DNA from: Rosa chinensis
Lineage: Eukaryota > Streptophyta > Magnoliopsida > Rosales > Rosaceae
Length of the DNA: 64,000 nt
Direction of reading: 5' to 3'
Assembly (NCBI RefSeq): GCF_002994745.2
Contig: NC_037091.1
Location: 15,004,501-15,068,500, forward strand
The position numbers and the translations under genes were made by a program. Below are positions 57,180-64,000 of the stretch, piece by piece (position 1 is the first letter of the stretch; each line of letters begins with the position of its first letter). The notes below the pieces were generated by a model. That model was given only the letters and a program-made list of their open reading frames with translations. It had not been told where the DNA came from and searched no databases.

Positions 57180-58377
57180 GGGGAAATGATCATTTACCCA
57201 ATTTTAGCTTAAAAATTGCCCACTTACCCAAACACTCTAAGAGATTATTTCCCTAATACCCGATTCAGTTTTTTTTTTTTTAATTTTTTTTTTTGGGACA
57301 ATTTTGCCCTCTGCTTCTTTGTCACTTATAGAGAGAAGGATCAGAGACCTTGCTGGACTCCGGTGACCGAAATCCCTAATCTGGCTACCGGACCGGTGAT
57401 CGGATTCTGGCGTCTGATTTTATTACCCCCCAATAATACCCAGTAATCATATTATTTCCCCCCAATAAATATATTATTGCTCCCCAATAAACTTGTTATT
57501 GGGGATCAATAATTAGTGAAAAATGAAGATGTTTTGAATTTTGAAAGCTTTCAGAGGTTTATCCAAATAAATAATTTTATTATTACCCCCCAATAATCTT
57601 ATTATTGCCCCAATAAACATTTTATTGCCCCTCAGTAATCTTATTATTGCCCTCCAATAATCATATTATTGCCCTCCAATAATCATATTATTGCCCTCAA
57701 GTGAATTGCATAAACTCCCAAAACCAAAATGAATACACTACAGTATTGCCCAATCGGAGACTTGATGGATGTGTTGGTCCCCAAAAAAAAAAGTGCTCTG
57801 GGCACCCATCGGAGTGTGAGGCTGGCTGGTTTTTTCGCTGGTGCTTCCCCGGCGGCGGTTTGGAGGTCGTGACTGGATTGGGAGGCGGAAGATGAGACCG
57901 GGTTGGGTTGGAGAACTAGCCGGTGATTGGCTTATCTCAGGCCGGGAGACTGGAGTCAGGTCGTGTTCGTCTTTCTCGTTGGAAGGAGTGGTTGGGCCGT
58001 GGTTGTGGAATGGGAGCGGAGTCGAATCGGGTTGGGATCAGTTCAGTTCGGATCCGGATGCAGTGCTCCGATCTTGGGGCTGGCTTGGGGTGGAAACCAT
58101 GACTATTGAGATCGTCTCTGATGGCGGTGGAGACTTGATGGATGTGTTGGCCCAAAGCCGGTGGTGGGGCACCGGAGCTGCCATGGCAGCTAGAGAGAGG
58201 ACTGTGCAGATCAGAGGGATGAGAGAGAGAGAGAGAGAGAGATATGAGTGTAATATTTAAATTAAAATGAGGGCAATACTGTCAAACACTGTTAGATTGA
58301 GTAAATGGGGTTAAAAAACTCTTGGTGGAGTAAGTGGGCAATTTTTAGGCTAAAATTGGGTAAGTGGTCACGGCCCC
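57180..58377. mobile_element. Non-autonomous Mutator-like element, perfect 9-bp TSD
   Basis: Inverted termini: the left is GGGGAAATGATCATTTACCC followed by AATTTTAGCTTAAAAATTGC, and the right is its inverted counterpart ending GGGTAAGTGGTCACGGCCCC. ATAAAAATA flanks both sides (57,171-57,179 and 58,378-58,386). The 9-bp TSD and long termini fit the Mutator superfamily. No transposase is present. The interior has a GC-rich stretch (57,840-58,200) that could be captured genic DNA, and ATTATTG repeats. Confidence 0.9.
57420..57700. repeat. ATTATTGCCCYCCAATAATC repeats
   Basis: CCCCAATAAT/ATTATTG units occur about ten times, with the cleanest tandem copies at about 57,648-57,692 (22-bp period: TTATTGCCCTCCAATAATCATA). 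Each unit is partly self-complementary (ATTATTG...CAATAAT). Confidence 0.8.
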
Positions 58378-58478
58378 ATAAAAATATACATTTATGGCTC
58401 TTGAATCACAAGTTTGAGTCAAAACCTTGGGTGTAGCATTGTATTACTTATCAATCCTAGAACAACCAAATTAATGCA

Positions 58479-60870
58479 TGACAGGACCCGCCCTGGATTT
58501 CACCTTGAAATCCAAGGTGGCCCTGCGGGGCCCACTTTAGAAGAAATTCTACCAAAAATTTGGCGGAACTTTCTCTAAAAGTTGACTACCCAAAACCTGT
58601 AGAAAGACATTTACACTTCTAAAATAATCCACCTTTAATCTTCTGGAGCCACCTAGCTCCCTAAATCACAACATCTCTCATTTCACATAACAATTCTGAT
58701 ACGCAAGAATATAAATCTCATGGATTATCAGAGCAATCTAATGCACAAGCATACAAGAAGATAGAATACAAGATAAAGGACCAATACTTTTATAATGTCG
58801 AAGCTATGACAGCTATGCCTCAGCCCATGTACACTCGACCTCAAGCTAAACTGGCCTGCAAACTAGGCATTTGAAACTGAAGGGCCCAGGGGAAAAACAT
58901 TTGAAAATCGTTAAAGTGAGTGGACGAAAAATAAGTAATTTTGAATGAACAAGTGAAACTTAATGTTTTCCCAAGTTATTCTCCAAAACCTCGCATGCAG
59001 TAAAAATCTTAGAAACACTCTTAATCATCATCTTTATTGAAATCTCAATTTTGTAATGTCGATCATCTCGAAATCTCTTTAAAATCTCAAATCCCTCAAA
59101 TACATAATGATAATTCAGACATCTAGTTAAATTGCTCAAATCTCAAATCATATCTCAAATAGGCGATGACTAATGGGGACTGCCGATTAGTCATCTCATG
59201 CCACCTGGAGGGGACTGCCGACCAGTGACGCATCGGAGGGAACTGCCGACCGGACGAGGAGGTGATGGTTAGAGGGGACTGCTGACTAACCATAGGTAGT
59301 TAGAGGGGACTGCTGACTAACCATAGGTAGTTAGAGGGGACTGCTGACTAACTACCTCATGTCATCTGGAGGGGACTGCCGACCAGAATATTATCTGGAG
59401 GGAACTGCCGACCAGACTTACCTGGAGGGGACTGCCGACCAGGTAATGCATGCATGCGCTGACTTATTTACCTCCTCAATAAACTGGAATCAATCTCTTT
59501 AAAATAATTGCTTTCAGAAGGAAACCCGTTATTAATCCAATAAGTCATCAATAATTCACCGAAAGCATAACTTAAGAATATCTCGATAACTCAAAACTCA
59601 ATATCTCAATAAATCCTCGAAAGCATAAATCCTCAGTAAATCAATAAATGCTTTTGGAAAGAAATCTCAATATAACTTCAAAGCTGATAAGTGCAGAGCT
59701 CAAAACTCAAGAAATCTCGATAATTCGATCATGCTCAAATATTTGCTAAATCATTCGTACTCGTATAACACCATATAAATCGATATTCGAAATCAATAAT
59801 TCTCACAATATTTTCTTAATCAATCACTCTTCGAAAATCATTTCCCAACTCAATAACTCATAAATAAATAGCTTGAAAATCTATTGAAAGCCCTGGGGAA
59901 GGAAATCCACTAATAATCCCGTAACTCATAGAGCATAATAAATCTCAAGAAATCAAGCTCATAAAATCATAAAACTCAATAACTCAAATAATAAATTAAA
60001 CCTCAATCGGAAAATAATAATATACTGCATGCACAATTAATTTAAAATAAATGTCCACTCACGGTTTGCAGTTACAACGACCATCCAACTATCCCGTCCT
60101 CAAACTCGCATATCCGTCGTCCAGGAATGGCCGGACTTGCCCTCACGCACCTCCACAAGCAGCTGCGCCTGGGCCCCACGCGCCGCCTGTCAACCACCAT
60201 ATCTCTAAGTGAGCGAACAATTAAGCAACCCTAAGCACAGTGAAATTTTCTAATTATGCTTTCTTCCTCCACACTTCGATCTGGGTTATGAAACTTGGAG
60301 AACATGAAGGGTGGCTCAAGGCGCTTCTAAAAAGCCTGGCTTTATTGCCGGAGGTGGCCGGAATTGAGAGAAACCGGCGTTGACCTCAATTGCTACAGTA
60401 AACTTCTCGGCCTTGGTTCACCGTTTTCCGGCCAAGACTCGACGAGCTACCACCGCAGGAGTGTCCAGGAGGAGGAGAGGAAGCCAACGGTGGTCACGGT
60501 TAGCTCCTAGGTGGCCAGAATTGAGAGGTGGTTGGAGGTGCAGAGGAGAGAGAGAGAGAGAGAGTGGTAGAACTGATCTACCACAGTAAATTTTTGAATA
60601 TATATATACTAATTTATCATGAACAGTAACTTTACCTTTTCGCTTATAACTTTCACATACGAACTCCGATTTTTACATACAACATATGCACGCGTTCAGT
60701 TTAACGTCCTCTACGACTTTCATGAAGAAAATTTCCTCAAATTTTGACCCGAACAAAAAGTCAACTTTTAGGGCCCCCTAAAAGATCGAAACAGAGTCAA
60801 AAATAAATGTGAATGTCGTTTACCGATCGAAAGACTAGTAAACTGGCAAATTTTGGTTCGGGACATTACA
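58479..60870 (-). mobile_element. Solo LTR (gypsy type), TSD ATGCA
   Basis: Perfect 5-bp duplications ATGCA lie at 58,474-58,478 and 60,871-60,875. The plus strand begins TGACAGGACCCGCC and ends GGGACATTACA, so the minus strand reads TGTAATGTCCC...CCTGTCA. No internal domain and no second LTR is present. It is related to the solo LTR at 6,485-9,023. It contains the hairpin array and, near its transcript side, GA repeats at 60,549-60,566. Confidence 0.93.
59165..59446. repeat. Array of nine hairpins with a conserved loop and differing complementary stems
   Basis: Each unit has the 13-base core AGGGRACTGCYGA (the first unit has T at position one). It is bounded by inverted repeats that differ between units: GATGACTAA(T)/(A)TTAGTCATC at 59,165-59,195; CTGG/CCAG at 59,205; CGG/CCG at 59,234; ATGGTTAG/CTAACCAT at 59,265; GTTAG/CTAAC at 59,299; GGTAGTTAG/CTAACTACC at 59,326; TCTGG/CCAGA at 59,365 and 59,394; TTACCTGG/CCAGGTAA at 59,418. 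Spacers are irregular. Stems change while pairing is kept. Confidence 0.9.
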
Positions 60871-61598
60871 ATGCATATCATAAAAAGTTTCAACATCCTG
60901 GTTAATGCTTAGTCATCTCAGCCTTACAAGATAAATATTATAATAAACGTAATGAACCCTTCTCACCGACCTTGAAGAAGAGTCTTCTGACACTTAAGCA
61001 AATGCTCAATGCAATCAAACCATTAAAATCAAAATCTTCGATTGGTTCGCAGAGAGAGAATGTTTTAGAAGTTTGCATCAGATTGAAACATACTCATCCA
61101 GATTACCCTAAAAGCTTCACAAATAGAAAACCCAGTAATATAAAAGCTTCAGACTTTATCAGTGTATAAGCTCTGCTTAGAAAAAAAAAATCCAGAACTC
61201 TAAACACCAAAAGTGAATCATATATGCACTGATTAATCAAAGTAACATAAGAGACTAAGGCATATGGTTGTTTACAGATTGATAGCTATTCAGGAAACTC
61301 GTGAGTCAGCTTCCAAAACCCAATTGGAAGACCAACCTCCGACACGGTAGCGAAGCCTAAGGAAGATGAGGCAACCCAATCGTAGATCGACGCGGAAGGA
61401 GTGACAACAGAAGCCTTCGCTAGAAGTCGCGCCCAGCATAACCTAGCAGCAGACCCGCCTAGCCCCACCGCCCAAGCACCTAATCGTCTGCCTAGACAGC
61501 CGCCTCTACCCGCCCAACAACCCCAATTTGGCATTAGTCTAGTCGGAGAGCCGCCACGCAACGCCTAGGCGGCCGAGTTTTAGAACATTATTGTCAAG

Positions 61599-62079
61599 TG
61601 GTGGCGTAAGGTCTTTGTGTGCTTGACAAGTGGCACAAGTTTGTTAGTATTTGCTTTAGAGGTTGACATGTAGCACCAAAAACATCATTCATATGTTCAT
61701 ACATGGCAATTTAAGCCCTATAAACAAGAGGTCAGCCCACTCAATTCTTCCGTACCGATTTCCGAGAGATTTTCACTCTCATTTTCTCTCTCTAAAACTT
61801 AGGCATATCTTAACTTTTGATCCGTAACTCCGATTCAAGATGTGTGAAAAGTTACGGATTCGTCCTGATGCCCTCTTTCTGGAGGTTTGAGTTAGATCAA
61901 ACGGTTGTTTCTAGAAGGCTTATATTAGGAGACTCGATTTATGATCAGTATATTGAAAGTTGATTCGTATTGTCGAGGTGAGTGGGTTATGTAATATGTT
62001 ACAAATTTCACATCTATTTCTAAATTTGTTTTCTCTTTTTTGAAGTGAAACATGTTTATTTTTTTAGATGATGTTTATA
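61599..62079. other. Unassigned, possible LTR-like fragment
   Basis: It contains CCTATAAACAAGAGG (a TATA-like box near 61,718) followed by CT-rich text, and an AACTTTTGATCCGTAACTCCGATTCAAG stretch recalling the module in the large LTRs here. No borders or TSD were found. Confidence 0.35.
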
Positions 62080-63063
62080 TCGTAAGAAATTGGTGATTCC
62101 TGGTGTGAAGATCATGTTGCAATGAATTCATTGCACATAATTTCTTTCAAGAGCTCTTTACTTATGAGGAGGGTCCTGATCTTGGATTCCACATTCCTAA
62201 TCTGTTTCCTGACATCTCTCTTGGGAAAACCTATTAGACTTGTTGAGATTAAGAATGCTTTATTTGCCATTGGTAGTCACAAGGTCCCTGGTTTTAATGG
62301 TTTCCCTTCTCTTTTTTACCAGAAGCATTGACATTTGTGTGCCGATGAGGTTATTCAACTGATTTCAGGGGCTGTTGTTGAGGGACACCTGTGGGACTCA
62401 ATCATACTTTAATCACTCATTTTGGTTCCCAAAATTTAGTGTCTGAAATTTAGCTCTTTAGACCTATCTGCCTCTGCGGCATAATTTACAAAATCATCAC
62501 AAAAATTATTGTCTCTAGAATTCGACCATTTTTGCAACAACTTGTCAAGTTTTGTGCCTGACAGGCATATTTCAGATAACATTTTTATCACTCGAGAAAT
62601 TCTGAAGTGCAGGTCTGCAAGAGGGAGCAAGGGCTTTATGGTGTGGAAAATTGATCTCTCTAAGGCTTATGATAAGCTAAACTGGAACTTTATTCGACAG
62701 GTTTTCTATGAGCTTCAACGTCCTGATTCTGTAATCAATTATTATGCATTGCATCACTTCCGCTACTTTTCAAGTAATTGTTAATAGAGATTTATCTGAT
62801 AAATTTGATGCTGGTAGAGGTGTGAGACAAGGAGATCTCTTATTTAATTCAAGCTGCTATTGATGTTGGACAATGGAAGCAAGTTCAGTCCTCAAACTCT
62901 GGCCCTTGTGTGTCGCACTAATTCTTTTCCGATGACATTATCTTACTAGCGGAAGCATCTGCATATTCTTAAAAAGTGCATGGACATATTCTGTGGTTTA
63001 TCTGGACAATCAGTAAATTCTGATAAATCCAAGCTATATGTGTCTCGAACAAAAAGGAAAAGG
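62080..63063 (+). pseudogene. LINE reverse transcriptase fragment
   Basis: Frames carry EIKNALFAIGSHKVPGFNGF and SLFYQKH, then [43 protein letters not shown] and FSDDIILLAEA, the ordered RT motifs of plant L1-like elements. The catalytic box reads SDD where ADD is usual. Many stops and frameshifts are present. The text between GRGVRQGD and FSDD is shortened. It ends at about 63,063, directly against the stop codon of the TBL paralogue. Confidence 0.85.
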
Positions 63064-63065
63064 GC

Positions 63066-64000
63066 CTATGAAACTGTACTCTTCGATTTGGTCTGCTGAA
63101 AAACCAGAGTGGCATAGATTAGCTCATTCCATGCATCAGGGACTCCAGGAACACACCAATGGCTGCAGTCTTGCTTCCTGGTGGAACCTTTCTTACCGTA
63201 GATTGATGGATGGCCATCTTTGCGGAAATTGGTCAACCTTGTCACATTCAATACCTTCACTGGAACCTTCATTTCTTTGATTACTTCATCCACTATCTTC
63301 ATTTTCAAAGGGTAGCTATCCAGTATGGCCCCAGTGAAGGCTGGTTCTTTTTCACCATTGCATGACCCACCTGAATCCCAATCTCCACCTCTGCTTTCAA
63401 GAAGTTAGAGTGATCAAATTAGTAAGTGAAACATTTCCCAAAATATAAACATAAATTACAGGTACGGTTTACCTATCACAGAAATTTCAGGTTCAAGTAC
63501 CTCCTAAATCAACAACCACCCGCACTCCACCAAAATCAACATATCATGCTTTTTTATTGGACTTTGACAAAGAAATGGAAAAATGTTTCCGAACATGCAT
63601 GGAAGATCTATATGAGACTCTCTCTCCTTCTAGTTGCTTCCTAGGAACTGACAACAATATGAAAGATCAAAAGAATAAAAAGTGGAAATATACCTGAAAT
63701 GTGAAGAAGAGTACCCACGATAGAAGATCAACTGCTTTTTTGGATTCACATTAAGCTCAACCCAGCTAGCCCAGGTCTTCAGGGCCCGTCTATAGGCCTC
63801 AGATGCATCAAATTTTGGATAGAGATAATCTCCTTCTTTGTAGTAGTTTTTCCTGTATCAAATAACTGTCATATTTACTAGTATGTTCCACTCCCTTTTA
63901 CACAAGAAAAGATGACCAAAAGAAGAGATCATGCACCATCAAGTAGAGTATGTATCAATTACTTGCTATGTCTATAAGCTTATTTATTACTCAGTCTTGA
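63066..64000 (-). CDS. Second TBL family gene, last two exons, continues past right edge
   Basis: Exon 5 is 63,390-63,066 (325 bases) and exon 4 is 63,852-63,694 (159 bases), the same sizes and splice borders as in the TBL gene at 35,716-39,543. The protein text differs by few residues: [20 protein letters not shown], the catalytic DCSHWCVPG motif, and the same terminal KSTVS. The introns also match, with indels. No stop or frameshift is visible, so the gene may be active if its upstream exons exist beyond 64,000. The 3' UTR of the first gene is absent; LINE sequence follows the stop within a few bases. Confidence 0.88.

Larger units (their letters stand above)
56997..61590. mobile_element. 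Candidate TIR element holding a Mutator-like element and a solo LTR
   Basis: The left end has CAAGGTTCTAAAAATCACTAG and the right end has GGCCGAGTTTTAGAACATTA, inverted over GTTCTAAAA. The flanks are CTGTCAAG (56,989-56,996) and TTGTCAAG (61,591-61,598), 7 of 8 bases, as for a hAT-type TSD. Taking out the two nested elements leaves about 1 kb with no recognised protein. The inverted repeat is short, so this remains a hypothesis. Confidence 0.35.

Noticed and set aside
57841..58260. Long frame in the Mutator-like element as a host gene
   Set aside because: No recognisable domain, and it is surrounded by transposon termini. Kept only as a possible captured fragment.
59165..59446. CRISPR-like look of regularly repeated cores with variable sequence between them
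   Set aside because: Spacing is irregular, the variable parts are the paired stems themselves, and the context is a plant solo LTR with TSD. It is not a CRISPR array.
61286..61561. Gly/Ala/Arg-rich minus-strand frame
   Set aside because: Low-complexity translation of the end of a repeat element. No conserved motif.

Overview
This is plant nuclear DNA, very probably from a eudicot and plausibly Rosaceae (inferred from gene and transposon style; no search was run). Only two host gene families are recognisable. One is an HD-Zip II transcription factor (31,575-32,637, +). The other is a trichome-birefringence-like (TBL) gene (35,716-39,543, -), with the last two exons of a close paralogue at the right edge (63,066-64,000, -). 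Almost everything else is transposon sequence, much of it nested.

Layout. 1-13,387: a decayed Tat-lineage Ty3/gypsy element on the minus strand (gag, protease, RT, two RNase H domains, integrase). An extra intron-bearing gene lies antisense between pol and the off-window 3' LTR. Two LTR-type insertions interrupt the element, and a second copy of the antisense gene starts just beyond its 5' LTR (13,441-14,166). 14,899-15,898: a poly(A) retroelement with its target-site duplication (TSD). 16,003-24,393: a large LTR holding a foldback MITE and a 4.9 kb non-coding LTR element made mainly of minisatellites. 26,154-30,924: a LINE with a 16-bp TSD, split by a solo LTR of the same non-coding family.

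31-40 kb is the gene-bearing island, with a tRNA-derived SINE. 40,153-51,100: two direct copies of a PIF/Harbinger segment flanking a decayed Copia element, followed by hAT remains. 52,847-55,907: a hAT element with a perfect 8-bp TSD inside a LINE ORF1 relic. 56,989-61,598: a nest containing a Mutator-like element (perfect 9-bp TSD) and a solo LTR (perfect 5-bp TSD). That solo LTR contains an array of nine hairpins whose loop is conserved while the stems change but remain complementary. 62,080-63,063: a LINE RT relic that abuts the stop codon of the second TBL gene.

The most unusual signals are the spliced antisense gene of the gypsy element, the covarying hairpin array, the minisatellite-filled non-autonomous LTR element, and the Harbinger-Copia-Harbinger junctions. 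Insertion order could be read directly from several intact TSDs.
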